Source of the DNA: Planctomycetaceae bacterium
GTDB lineage: Bacteria; Planctomycetota; Planctomycetia; Pirellulales; Pirellulaceae
Reading direction: 5' to 3'
DNA length: 57,730 nucleotides
Assembly: GCA_007127095.1 (NCBI GenBank)
Contig: SKZY01000109.1
Location: forward strand, 1 to 57,730
Below are positions 49,829 through 57,730 of the stretch, piece after piece. Positions within the stretch are counted from its first letter, which is position 1; the number at the start of each line of letters is the position of its first letter. The position numbers and the translations under genes are program-made. The notes under the pieces are model-generated. The model ran no database searches and was not told the origin of the DNA. It worked only from the letters and a program-made list of their open reading frames with translations.

Positions 49829-50023
49829 GCGATCGGTTCTCGGGAGCGGCGTTGGAGAGACGGGAACATTCAGGTGGCGGTTACGGTTGAGAGAACTCAA
49901 ACGTCACCTTGACGCGACCCGCTGTTGGTTAATCGCGGGTCCGCTAGGATACCATCGCGGATCGGCCGGACCAATGGGCCAGCGGTTTCCGCACCGAGGA
50001 TTCACTCGAGCAAAGGATACCCA

Positions 50024-50911
50024 GTGAGATCAGCCAGTGCTCTCGTTCAACCGCTGAAGTGGCACGGCGGGAAGTTTTATTTGGCGCCCAAAATCATCGC
50101 CTTGATGCCCGCTCATGTCCATTACGTCGAGCCCTTTTTCGGTGGTGGTTCGGTGTTGCTGACCAAGTCGCCGGACGGTGTGTCGGAAGTGGTGAACGAT
50201 GTCCACCACGAATTGACGAACTTTTGGCGAGTGTTGCAGGACGAGACACGGTTTGAGCAGTTTCGTCGAGTGATCGAGGCAATCCCCTTTTCCCAGGTCG
50301 AATGGGAGGACGCGAAGCAACCGGTGGACGATCCGATTCGGCGGGCCGTCAATTTTTTTGTCCTCTGCCGCCAATCACGGGCCGGCAAGCTGACCAGTTT
50401 CGCCACGCTTAGCCGCAACCGCACCCGGCGTCAGATGAATGAACAGGCGTCCTCCTGGGTGACCGCCGTGGAGGGACTGGCCGATGTCTCGGCGCGGCTG
50501 AAACGTGTTGTGATTCTCTGCGACGACGCCGTCAAAGTGATCCGCTCGCAGGATGGGGCGAACACCCTGTTTTATCTCGACCCGCCCTACGTTCACGAGA
50601 CACGGGTCACCACGGCCGACTATGATCATGAAATGTCGACTGATCAGCATCTGGCGTTGCTCGAAACGGTCCGCAAGTGCGTCGGCAAGGTCATTCTCTC
50701 GGGTTACCCCAATGAGCTTTACGACAGCCGGCTGAGCGACTGGCAGACGGTCGATATCGCGATCGACAACAAGGCGTCGAGCGCGAAGCAAAAGCCGAAG
50801 ATGGTCGAGCGATTGTGGATGAACTTTACGCCGCCCGTATCGCCCGAGAGCCTCGTGCAAGCTTGCCGAGTCGGGTCCGATCGGCACCCCCTGCTGCCGG
50901 CTGACGACTGA
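50024..50911 (+). CDS. Solitary Dam-type DNA adenine N6-methyltransferase
   Basis: This is a 295-residue D12-class enzyme that transfers methyl from AdoMet to adenine N6, typically in GATC. Motifs are KWHGGK (12-17, AdoMet-binding motif X), VEPFFGGGSVLL (motif I, near 38-43) and the catalytic DPPY (186-189). The GTG at 50024 is chosen because AAAGGA at 50012-50017 is a good Shine-Dalgarno at 6 nt, and motif X then sits near the N-terminus as usual. No restriction endonuclease gene is nearby, so it is an orphan enzyme for regulation or replication control, or phage-derived. GATC is abundant in this window. Confidence 0.93.
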   Translation: MRSASALVQPLKWHGGKFYLAPKIIALMPAHVHYVEPFFGGGSVLLTKSPDGVSEVVNDVHHELTNFWRVLQDETRFEQFRRVIEAIPFSQVEWEDAKQPVDDPIRRAVNFFVLCRQSRAGKLTSFATLSRNRTRRQMNEQASSWVTAVEGLADVSARLKRVVILCDDAVKVIRSQDGANTLFYLDPPYVHETRVTTADYDHEMSTDQHLALLETVRKCVGKVILSGYPNELYDSRLSDWQTVDIAIDNKASSAKQKPKMVERLWMNFTPPVSPESLVQACRVGSDRHPLLPADD

Positions 50912-50960
50912 ACGCCAGCCATTACCTCTCCCCTGCCCTAACCTTGCACGGAGCCCCAGC

Positions 50961-52403
50961 ATGCGATTCTCTTTGCGGCCACGGAAAACATCACGGCCGG
51001 CACCTCTGGGAGTCATTCTCGCGGTCCTGGTGAGCGTCTTGGCCGGCTCCGTCGCGCGGGGTGACCAGCGGCCCAACATCATTTTTTGTATGGCTGATGA
51101 CTTGGGGTACGGCGATGTCGGCTACCTCGGCCACCCGGTTTTGCAAACGCCCACGATCGATGAGATGGCGGCGGGCGGTTTGCGGCTGGATCGGTTTTAT
51201 TCCGCATCGCCGGTCTGCTCACCGACGCGAGCGAGTGTCTTGACGGGACGCCATCCGAACCGCTGCGGCGTATTTCGTTGGGGCAATGCGCTGCGTCCGC
51301 AAGAACGGACCTTGGCTGCACTGATGACCGAGGCCGGCTATCGGAGCGGTTTTTTCGGCAAGTGGCACCTCGGTTCCGTCCGTGCCGAACGGCCGACGAA
51401 TCCCAGTGCTCACGGGTTTCAGCGGTGGTGCGCCGCAGCCAATTTCTACATGAACGACCCTTGGATGAGTTGCCAAGGAGTACCGGTTCAACTGATCGGT
51501 GAAGGCTCGATGGTAACGGTTGACAAGACGATCGAGTTCATTCGCGAGTCGACCGAATCGGAGCAACCGTTTGTGGCCTTTGTCTGGTTCGGTTCACCCC
51601 ACATTCCCCACCAAGCGACCGACGAACTCAAAGCACTCTACCCGGACCAACCCGAGCAACTGCAGAATTACTACGGCGAGATCACCGGCATCGACCGAGC
51701 GGTCGGGCGATTGCGAGAGGAGCTGCGAGATTTGGGGATCGCCGAGCAGACATTGTTGATGTTCACCAGCGACAATGGCGGGCGTCCACAAGACGGGGCC
51801 GATCACCGAGGATTGCGGGGGCGAAAGTCGGACCTTTGGGAAGGTGGCATCCGGGTGCCGGCGGTGATCGAATGGCCCGGGAAAGTCGCTCCGCGGATCA
51901 GCGAGGTGCCAGCCGGAACCGTCGACCTGTTCCCGACCATGCTCGAGTTGGCCGATGTCGCGATCCCCACCGACCGTCCGCTCGACGGGATCAGTCTGCT
52001 CCCGCTGCTCGAGGACCGGATCGCCGAGCGGCCTCATCCGCTGGCGTTTTGGGATTATCCGAAGCCGGAAACCAAGGGCATGAAGAGTGATCAGATCGTC
52101 CAAGAACTCAAGGCGTTGATCGATTCGGGCGAGGACGGCGAGATCAACGAAGGAATCCTGCACACCGCCGATCAGCCTTGGGATGAACTTGACGATTATC
52201 CCGGCTGGGCGGTCTGGATGGACAACGCCTGGAAACTCCACCGCCTGCCGAATCAACGCTTTCAACTCTACAACCTCGAACGAGACCCGGGTGAACAGAA
52301 CGATGTCAGCGAGTCGCAGCCGGAGGTCGTTGAGCGAATGCGAGTGGCGCTGCGAGCCTGGGAAGACTCGGTTGTGCGCAGTGTTCGTGGTGCCGATTAC
52401 TGA
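50961..52403 (+). CDS. Secreted Cys-type sulfatase
   Basis: This is a 480-residue exported sulfatase. The signal peptide spans about residues 1-34. The formylglycine motif is VCSPTRASVLTGRHPNR with Cys86, and the metal-binding segment is CMADDLGYGDVGYLG. GKWHLGSV, DNGGRPQDGADHRGLRG and the C-terminal KLHRLPNQRFQLYNLERDPGEQND follow the family pattern. Substrate is unknown. It is followed 76 bp later by a DUF1080 gene, and sulfatase plus DUF1080 pairs are typical of planctomycete glycan-degradation loci. It is only distantly like the sulfatase at 38362-39771. Confidence 0.95.
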   Translation: MRFSLRPRKTSRPAPLGVILAVLVSVLAGSVARGDQRPNIIFCMADDLGYGDVGYLGHPVLQTPTIDEMAAGGLRLDRFYSASPVCSPTRASVLTGRHPNRCGVFRWGNALRPQERTLAALMTEAGYRSGFFGKWHLGSVRAERPTNPSAHGFQRWCAAANFYMNDPWMSCQGVPVQLIGEGSMVTVDKTIEFIRESTESEQPFVAFVWFGSPHIPHQATDELKALYPDQPEQLQNYYGEITGIDRAVGRLREELRDLGIAEQTLLMFTSDNGGRPQDGADHRGLRGRKSDLWEGGIRVPAVIEWPGKVAPRISEVPAGTVDLFPTMLELADVAIPTDRPLDGISLLPLLEDRIAERPHPLAFWDYPKPETKGMKSDQIVQELKALIDSGEDGEINEGILHTADQPWDELDDYPGWAVWMDNAWKLHRLPNQRFQLYNLERDPGEQNDVSESQPEVVERMRVALRAWEDSVVRSVRGADY

Positions 52404-52479
52404 TCATCACGCGACGCGAATCCCACGAGCCCGAACCTCAAGAATTTTCCATTTTCCCCACTGCAACGAAGCCTCCGCG

Positions 52480-53253
52480 ATGAATAACCGATCTAAATCG
52501 AATCTTCCGATTGGTTTTTTTTGTACTTCCGTCATCCCGCCGACCTGGCTCATCGCGGTTGCGTTGGTGACACTGTCGGTCGCAGCCAAGCCAGCCGCTC
52601 GTCGCGTCGCCGCGCAAGATCCGATTCAGGCAACCGGCGAGCCAATCGCGTTGTTTAACGGCAATGACCTGAGCGGATGGCACCAGGACGTTCCCGCGTT
52701 GGATGACGATCCCGACGGGACCAAGCCGTTCATCGTCCGCGACGGCAACCTGGTCACGTTGGGGAACCCCCTTGGCCATCTGATCACCAACGAAAGTTAT
52801 TCGGACTATCGTATCGTTACCGAGTATCGGTTCCCCGGCGAACCGGGTAATTGCGGTATTCTGGTGCACGCTTCGACGCCCAGGGCGCTGTACGACATGT
52901 TCCCCCAATCGTTGGAGGTCCAGATGCTGCACCGCAACGCCGGCGATTTTTGGTGCATCGCTGAAGACATCCGGGTGCCGAATATGGAGCAGCGTCGAGG
53001 TTCGCCGGAGGAATGGGGAATCACCGAGGGTAAGGCCCGTCGCATCCGTAACCTGACCGAGGATTCGGAACGGCCGGTTGGCCAATGGAATACCATGGTG
53101 ATCGATTGCATCGCCGATGAGGTGAAAGTGTGGGTCAACGGAGACTTGGTGAACCACGGCACCGATTGCACGGCCTCGTCGGGTCAAATCGCCGTTCAGG
53201 CCGAGGGAGCTGAGGTTGAGTTTCGAAAGCTCGAACTGACCCCGATCCGCTGA
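52480..53253 (+). CDS. Secreted DUF1080 domain protein
   Basis: This is a 257-residue exported protein. The signal peptide is about residues 1-46 with a long hydrophobic core. One DUF1080 domain follows, with ALFNGNDLSGWHQD, EYRFPGEPGNCGILVHAS, MFPQSLEVQMLHRNAGDFWCI and the closing VEFRKLELTPI. The ATG at 52480 is preferred because the frame upstream of it (to 52183) lies inside the sulfatase gene. DUF1080 is related to 3-keto-disaccharide hydrolases and laminin-G folds. It probably acts with the preceding sulfatase. Confidence 0.93.
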   Translation: MNNRSKSNLPIGFFCTSVIPPTWLIAVALVTLSVAAKPAARRVAAQDPIQATGEPIALFNGNDLSGWHQDVPALDDDPDGTKPFIVRDGNLVTLGNPLGHLITNESYSDYRIVTEYRFPGEPGNCGILVHASTPRALYDMFPQSLEVQMLHRNAGDFWCIAEDIRVPNMEQRRGSPEEWGITEGKARRIRNLTEDSERPVGQWNTMVIDCIADEVKVWVNGDLVNHGTDCTASSGQIAVQAEGAEVEFRKLELTPIR

Positions 53254-53317
53254 TCGGGTCCGATCAGAAAGGGCGCAGATGACGGATGATCCTCCCGAAG
53301 TTTTCGAGGAAAAACCA

Positions 53318-55240
53318 ATGACGATTCGCAATCTCGTTTTCCTGCTCGCGCTGCTGCCGGCGCTCGTCCACGCCGACGTCGGTGATCCTCAGATCCGAAC
53401 CGATCACCCCTGGTACCCCGGTGAGCTCGCCTGCTCGACGTTCGAGCGACTCTTCGCGACTCAGCAGGAGGTCTACCGCCGGGTCACCGGACGATCGTGT
53501 GACACCGATGAAGACAAGGTGTTGGCGGCTTGGTTGTGGCGAAATACGCACTATTGGCATGGAGAAGAAGGTGCCGCGGACCTCTGGGGTGAAGGTTTGG
53601 GGCAAGGTTCGGACACGAGAATGCGAGAGTATTGGACCGGGCTATTCGCTCATGGGTTTGGTCTCTGCGGTACCACTCATTCCCAGTGGGTCGCCGAGAT
53701 CCAGACGCTCCTCGGGCCGGGCCGGGCGCGGAGTGTTGGTACGGCTGGGCACAATTCATTCGAATCGTTCTTGACCGGCGGTCCGTATGGAAAGGGTCGT
53801 TGGGCGATGGTCGACCATGACCTCAGCACCGTGATTTTCGCACCTGATGGATCGCGACTGCTCGGCATCGGCGAGATCGCCAACGATTGGCAACGTTTGA
53901 CCCGGCGAGATTTTTTGCCCGAGCGGAATCGGGGGTGGCTGAGTTGTGGCCTGTTCCCCGGCGACGCGTCGAGCTTCGCCAAGTACGCGGTCGCCGAATA
54001 CTTGAGCGGCTACAGTGGGCCGCCGCCGCAGCTGCATCTCCGCCGCGGCGAGACGCTCCGTCGTTATTTGAACCCGGGACTTGAGGACGGCCGCACTTTT
54101 GTTTTCTGGGGCCGAAACTACAACACCGCTGGGATTCCCGGCCCGGAGCGGTCGCGTACTTGGGTGAACCAGCCCGATCAGATGTTCGGTTCTGACAACG
54201 GTACTCCGCACATCGACGGGCAGGCCCGTTACGCCAACGCCGTGTTCACCTACCGTCCCGATTTTTCCGGAGATGATTACCGTGAAGCGATCGTCGACGA
54301 ATCGGATCGTCACGTCACGTTCGAGTTTCGTTCGCCCTACGTGATCGCCGCCGCGCCACCGAACGATGAACCTTGGGGCATCTACGACGCCGGTTGCCGC
54401 GAAGGTTTGGTACTGCAGGCCGCTGCGGCGACCGATGTGACCGTCACGGTTTCGGCCGACCGTGGGATGACTTGGAGCGAACCGCGCCGGTTGAGCGGTC
54501 GGCTCGACTTGACCGATCACGTGAAGGGGAGTCAGCAGTATTGGTTGAAGATCAACGGATCGGTGGAGGAACTGCGTCCGAGCGGCTTGGTCATCCGCAC
54601 GGTCACGCAGGCCAACGTCGCCGTCTTGCCACGCTTGACCGATGACGGATCGCGGGTCGAGTTTGCCGCCGGGCGACGATCGGTGGTCAGCGCCGGACCG
54701 AACCTGAACCAAGCCCGACCGCATCGTGTCGCGGGCGACTTCGGCACGCCGACGGTCACTTTGAAATTGGCGACCCCGCGTGGCGAGCCGATCCGGCAGA
54801 TCCATGCCGCCGCCCATGTCCGTTCGAGTTCGCCGCCGGATCCCGAGATCCGCTACCAGATCGACTATTCGTTCGACGGAGGCCAATCGTGGCAGCCGGT
54901 TGTCCGCGACTGGCAAATCGTTCGCCGCGGTGACGAGCCGGCCGATTTCTGGTCGCAAAGCCTCTGCTGGGGGGCGGCCGAGGTGGCTGGTGACGAAACC
55001 GAAACGCTGGTCCGCTTTCGCAACGACGGCGGCAAGCAATTCGCGCGGGCGGAACTGCATTTGGTCTATGAGACCGCACCGATCGATCCGCTGCGGATCA
55101 CCTTCGCTTGGAGCGATGCCGACGGTGAGCAACGTTGGTCGACCACCGTGAGCGATGCGGTCGCGACCTTCACCGTCCCGACGAAGTCAGATACCCAGAC
55201 TCAATGGGTGGAGTTCGCACCGCGAGCAAATGCCAACTGA
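53318..55240 (+). CDS. Secreted protein with transglutaminase-like N-terminal domain
   Basis: This is a 640-residue exported protein of unknown function. The ATG at 53318 is supported by GAGGA at 53306-53310 (7 nt away), and a signal peptide covers residues 1-19. A possible papain/transglutaminase-like triad is Cys117 (FGLCGTTHSQW), His145 (VGTAGHNSFES) and Asp166 (WAMVDHD). The order and spacing fit the C, H, D order of that fold. From about residue 250 the protein is beta-rich (FVFWGRNYNTAGIPG, RSPYVIAAAPPNDEP, YQIDYSFDGGQSWQPV). The triad is inferred from motif spacing. It follows the DUF1080 gene by 64 bp on the same strand. Confidence 0.75.
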   Translation: MTIRNLVFLLALLPALVHADVGDPQIRTDHPWYPGELACSTFERLFATQQEVYRRVTGRSCDTDEDKVLAAWLWRNTHYWHGEEGAADLWGEGLGQGSDTRMREYWTGLFAHGFGLCGTTHSQWVAEIQTLLGPGRARSVGTAGHNSFESFLTGGPYGKGRWAMVDHDLSTVIFAPDGSRLLGIGEIANDWQRLTRRDFLPERNRGWLSCGLFPGDASSFAKYAVAEYLSGYSGPPPQLHLRRGETLRRYLNPGLEDGRTFVFWGRNYNTAGIPGPERSRTWVNQPDQMFGSDNGTPHIDGQARYANAVFTYRPDFSGDDYREAIVDESDRHVTFEFRSPYVIAAAPPNDEPWGIYDAGCREGLVLQAAAATDVTVTVSADRGMTWSEPRRLSGRLDLTDHVKGSQQYWLKINGSVEELRPSGLVIRTVTQANVAVLPRLTDDGSRVEFAAGRRSVVSAGPNLNQARPHRVAGDFGTPTVTLKLATPRGEPIRQIHAAAHVRSSSPPDPEIRYQIDYSFDGGQSWQPVVRDWQIVRRGDEPADFWSQSLCWGAAEVAGDETETLVRFRNDGGKQFARAELHLVYETAPIDPLRITFAWSDADGEQRWSTTVSDAVATFTVPTKSDTQTQWVEFAPRANAN

Positions 55241-55285
55241 GAAGAAAAATTCTTCGACTGCCGAAATGCCTTACACTCAGGCCTT

Positions 55286-55480
55286 GTGATTTCTTCAGAA
55301 GGACAAGAGCATTCAAGATGCGTCAAAAAACAACTCGCAGAGTCCTTGCTCGTCGGCGTATTGCCGATTCGGTTGGGAAAGAAGATCGAGTGGGACACCG
55401 CTGCTATGAAGGCGACCAACGCACCCGAGGCGGAGTCACTCATCCGCAAACCCTATCGCGAAGGTTTTGAGCTCAGCTAG
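55286..55480 (+). pseudogene. C-terminal remnant of a Gfo/Idh/MocA family oxidoreductase
   Basis: About 64 codons from a GTG to a TAG have the look of the last 50 residues of a planctomycete Gfo/Idh/MocA protein. The signature is LAESLLVGVLPIRLGKKIEW, then MKATNAPEAESLIRKPYREG, then FEL at the very end. The N-terminal Rossmann domain and most of the C-terminal domain are missing. The frame stays open upstream to the previous stop at 55240, but those residues have no family similarity. It lies between the transglutaminase-like and DUF1559 genes. A decayed gene left by deletion is the best reading. Confidence 0.75.
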
Positions 55481-55509
55481 CCAATACATTCACTAAAAAG
55501 GTGTGTCCG

Positions 55510-56262
55510 ATGGCCGTCAATCCCTACACCGCCTCGGCCAAGACGAGCGAACCACGTCCGAAACAGCCCAGTCGTTTCTCGGCTACGGAGCTGGTGGTGG
55601 TGATCGTGGTAATCGCGGTGCTCCTCGCCCTGCTATTGCCAGCGACGCGGTCCGCGCGACCCGCTGCTTACCGCATGCAATGCTCGAACAATCTAAAGGC
55701 GATCGCCTTAGCCCTGCATAACTATGCGGCGCACTACGACGCGTTACCTCCGGCATACAGCGTCGACGCCGACGGTAAACCGCTGCATAGTTGGCGAACG
55801 CTGATCCTGCCATTTCTCGAGCACCAAGCACTTTATGATCAGATCGACCTTGCCAAGCCATGGGACGACCCCGTCCATGCAAGGCTCGCGCAGGCTCAAC
55901 CGATGCCGTACCGGTGTCCGGCAACTTCCATTTCGAACGAACAAACGACTTATTTGGCCGTTGTGGGGCCGCAGGCATGCCTGCATCCGACCAGTCCCCG
56001 GCCGCTGTCAGACATTCTTGATGGGTTGTCGAACACGATCATGCTCGTTGAGGTCGCCTCTGGTCATGCGGTTCACTGGATGAGTCCCCAGGATGCCTTT
56101 GAACGGCTTGACCTCCAGCCTGGCCCGGACTCGGCGTTGGCACACTCCGGCGGGACAAATGTCGCCTTCGCCGACGGTAGCATTCAGTTCCTGCCGGCGA
56201 CAACGTCTGAATCGGCCCGCCGTGCGCTGATCACGATCTCGGCCGGCGACGCGATCGAGTGA
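55510..56262 (+). CDS. DUF1559 pseudopilin-like protein
   Basis: This is a 250-residue planctomycete type II secretion-like pilin. A short basic leader precedes FSATELVVVIVVIAVLLALLLPATRSAR, a type IV prepilin-like cleavage and helix region. The outer domain has CSNNLKAIALALHNYAAHYDALPP, LHSWRTLILPFLEHQALYDQIDL and the C-terminal H-x9-DG-type box AHSGGTNVAFADGSIQFL. The ATG at 55510 has AAAAGG 8 nt upstream (55496-55501). A GTG at 55501 is an alternative start. The usual FTLIE is FSATE here. Cell-surface or pseudopilus placement is inferred from the family. Confidence 0.9.
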   Translation: MAVNPYTASAKTSEPRPKQPSRFSATELVVVIVVIAVLLALLLPATRSARPAAYRMQCSNNLKAIALALHNYAAHYDALPPAYSVDADGKPLHSWRTLILPFLEHQALYDQIDLAKPWDDPVHARLAQAQPMPYRCPATSISNEQTTYLAVVGPQACLHPTSPRPLSDILDGLSNTIMLVEVASGHAVHWMSPQDAFERLDLQPGPDSALAHSGGTNVAFADGSIQFLPATTSESARRALITISAGDAIE

Positions 56263-56306
56263 TCCCCGATTGCACGGGTGATCTTTGACATCGCCGGGAT
56301 GCCCTT

Positions 56307-56969
56307 TCAAGCGACCTGAGGTTGCGGCGTGGAAAGCCGCGGGGCGAAGAGTTCCCAGCAAGCCAAAGGGATCAACCAACTTACCCAGGCCGCTAGCGCA
56401 TAAAACCAAGGCGACTCCCACCCGACAATCGTTCCTAGGCCACCGATCAATCTCAACGTAATCGCGGAGCAGAGCAGCACAAAGCACCGTGTCATCCAGC
56501 GCTGATGGACATCAAAACGTCTCACGATCGCCGCTTTCCAACCCAAGGCGGTGCAGCCACCGGTGGCTACGGCGAGGAAACCGAATCCCAAGCCTGCAAC
56601 TGTGCCCGATTCGGCATAGCCCGCCATCCATAAGCCGCTCGGAACCACCATCAGCAGAATAACTGCGATTTGGGCACGCCCCAGGGCACGATGGAGACGG
56701 GGAAATCGCGAACGAAACGAGCGACTGAGAAGGAGTGATCCGAGCAGCAACGCGACCGGGCCGGACAGGATGTGAAGGTAAAAGGCCTCTCGATAGATTC
56801 CCTGAAATGCAGCCTCACGTCCACGGAGGAAATCCGAGGCAAAGTCGGGCGGGAAATAGTTTCGGTAGTTGACCAAGATTGCCAACAGAGTCTTCACTCC
56901 GAGCAACCAGAGTGCCAAAACGAGAACGGAGACCAGCTTGCGATCACGACAGCCCATCATGACAACCAA
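56307..56969 (-). CDS. DUF2306 family integral membrane protein
   Basis: This is a 220-residue protein with about six hydrophobic segments. DUF2306 features are FYLHILSGPVALLLGSLLLS, LHRALGRAQIAVILLMV, GFGFLAVATGGCTALGWKAA and HQRWMTRCFVLLCSAITLRLIGG. The HR and HQRWM histidines may bind heme or metal at the membrane face. The function of the family is not known. It is the last gene of the window and converges on the DUF1559 gene across 44 bp. The exact start among the first ATGs is uncertain. Confidence 0.88.
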   Translation of the reverse strand: MVVMMGCRDRKLVSVLVLALWLLGVKTLLAILVNYRNYFPPDFASDFLRGREAAFQGIYREAFYLHILSGPVALLLGSLLLSRSFRSRFPRLHRALGRAQIAVILLMVVPSGLWMAGYAESGTVAGLGFGFLAVATGGCTALGWKAAIVRRFDVHQRWMTRCFVLLCSAITLRLIGGLGTIVGWESPWFYALAAWVSWLIPLACWELFAPRLSTPQPQVA

Positions 56970-57207
56970 TTTAACCGATTCCTGAGCGATCCTGGCTAGC
57001 GATTCCTTGGCGGCGGAGAAAGTAACGAGAGCGGTCCGAGAATCCGCCTCCCTGCCCTACTCTGCTACGGTGCCCCGAACTGGCGGAGGATGTCGGTGTC
57101 CGTGCCTAACGGTTTGCTTCGGCGTTTGGCTGACGGTTCGAACGTCTTGACGACTTCCGCTACGAGTCGATGGCGGTTTTACTTTGAACCACTATGGCGG
57201 AGGTGTT

Positions 57208-57237
57208 CTGGTGGTATTCGCTCCGCTCGACCACCGG
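57208..57237. repeat. Short hairpin of a likely dispersed repeat
   Basis: CTGGTGGT (57208-57215) pairs with ACCACCGG (57230-57237), with one mismatch, around a 14-nt loop. Intergenic hairpins built on CCACCGG with a GCTTCGCTCG-like loop are, from memory, common in Rhodopirellula-type genomes. Confidence 0.5.
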
Positions 57238-57386
57238 CTAATGGCTAAAATCTCTTCGGGATACAGACGCTGATCGCCGGTCGGTCGAGCAGGACGGGGT
57301 TTTAAAGGCGGTTAAGCTGAAAGACACTTCAGAGGGTGCTTGTCCCGGCGTCGACCAAAAACAACTCCGTCTTCTCATCTCTTCGA

Positions 57387-57721
57387 GCCGCGAAGCTGGC
57401 GACCGGAAGTAGCCCCGGGTGAGCGCCGGCTCGCTTTACGAGCCAAGCGTAACCCGGGGTCTAAGAACCAGGGCGCTTGGCGACGAGCAAACGATTCACC
57501 ACATCGCTCGATTCAACCGAGTCGCAACTGGCAAGGTGGGCAACGCTGCTGGCGCGACTGGCGGCCCACATCCGTTGGATTGCGACTCGGCGGGATTGGT
57601 TGGGTTTGAGAATCGATCGCTCGTCGCCAACGCAGGTGTACTCGTAAACCCCGGGTACCGCTCGACTCGCGGAGCTCGTCATCGCTCCACCCGGGGCTAC
57701 TGCCGATGGCCGCTTCGCGGC
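57387..57721. repeat. 335-bp imperfect palindrome built of two inverted REP-like units
   Basis: A 77-bp unit at 57387-57463 recurs inverted at 57645-57721. Each holds a hairpin with arms CCCCGGGT and ACCCGGGG. Inside these, a 21-bp segment at 57477-57497 recurs inverted at 57610-57630 with three mismatches. Further in, CCGAGTCGCAA (57517-57527) matches TTGCGACTCGG (57580-57590). Distances between paired blocks are symmetric (about 17 bp and 20 bp). The whole could fold as a cruciform or a long RNA hairpin, like a BIME or MITE. Confidence 0.85.
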
Positions 57722-57730
57722 ATTCGGAAC

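Larger units (their letters stand above)
31347..57057 (-). other. Minus-oriented KOPS-like octamers (GGGNAGGG), right arm
   Basis: On the plus strand these read CCCTGCCC at 31347, 32100, 32105, 33859, 34196, 34792, 35597, 50931 and 57050, CCCTCCCC at 33854 and CCCTTCCC at 47446. I found no copy in the plus orientation on this side. Like the left-arm set they point towards 29 kb, and they ignore gene strand: 32100 and 34792 are in plus-strand genes, 31347 in a minus-strand gene. FtsK guidance is inferred. Confidence 0.6.
56970..57730. other. Gene-free end region with hairpins and a large palindrome
   Basis: This 761-bp stretch has no gene I can support. It holds a KOPS-like octamer at 57050-57057, a hairpin at 57208-57237 and an imperfect palindrome at 57387-57721. 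Short open frames across the palindrome are not protein-like. Confidence 0.8.

Noticed and set aside
53756-55132. A 458-residue minus-strand open frame opposite the transglutaminase-like gene
   Set aside because: The plus-strand gene has a signal peptide and a Shine-Dalgarno. The antisense frame has neither.
57340-57609. An 89-residue open frame over the terminal palindrome
   Set aside because: Its composition follows the repeat, it has no signal or domain, and half of it is the REP-like hairpin.

Overview
The window looks like chromosomal DNA of a marine-type planctomycete of the Pirellulaceae (Rhodopirellula-like). The reasons are a GC-rich sequence very rich in CGATCG, two DUF1501 proteins, three large surface proteins with planctomycete cytochrome c, DUF1549 or DUF1553 domains, three DUF1080 domain sets, two Cys-type sulfatases and two DUF1559 pilin-like proteins. 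Few genes have a clear Shine-Dalgarno, and GTG and TTG starts are frequent. I recognise 41 intact protein genes and one gene remnant. I saw no rRNA, tRNA, CRISPR array or transposase gene.

Layout. 1-9840: a minus-strand run for degradation at the cell surface or periplasm (DUF1080 lipoprotein, cytochrome/DUF1549/DUF1553 protein, DUF1501 protein, beta-propeller protein), plus a small secreted protein. 9841-10348: G-rich simple repeats. 10349-25591: mostly housekeeping genes (ppk1, a 2-hydroxyacid dehydrogenase, purB, a uronate isomerase-like protein, an HtrA protease, ThuA, an FGE-like protein, asd, truA). 25582-28900: a plus-strand run of glycosyltransferase, Ser/Thr kinase and accA. 28901-29250: a gene-free gap with a candidate dif site and REP-like repeats. 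29251-39771: cvpA, a DUF457 membrane hydrolase, dtd, a DUF1559 protein, argG, larB, nnrD, an MlrC-like protein, an M19 dipeptidase and a sulfatase. 39772-48840: a promoter, a structured leader and a four-gene DUF1501/PPC/DUF1549-DUF1553/WD40-cytochrome cluster. 48790-56969: histidine kinase and STAS pair, a solitary Dam methylase, sulfatase plus DUF1080, a transglutaminase-like secreted protein, a Gfo/Idh/MocA fragment, a DUF1559 protein and a DUF2306 protein. 56970-57730: non-coding, dominated by a roughly 335-bp imperfect palindrome.

The most interesting signal is at the scale of the whole window. Every octamer I found that matches GGGNAGGG (the form of the E. coli FtsK-orienting KOPS) lies on the plus strand left of 26.85 kb and on the minus strand right of 31.34 kb, regardless of gene direction. 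In the interval between them, at 29011-29038, lies a 28-bp sequence resembling the XerC/XerD dif site. I therefore infer that the window spans the chromosome terminus, where the two replichores meet. If so, FtsK/Xer-directed segregation is sequence-encoded in a phylum that mostly lacks FtsZ.

Motif searches here were made by eye, so counts may be incomplete.
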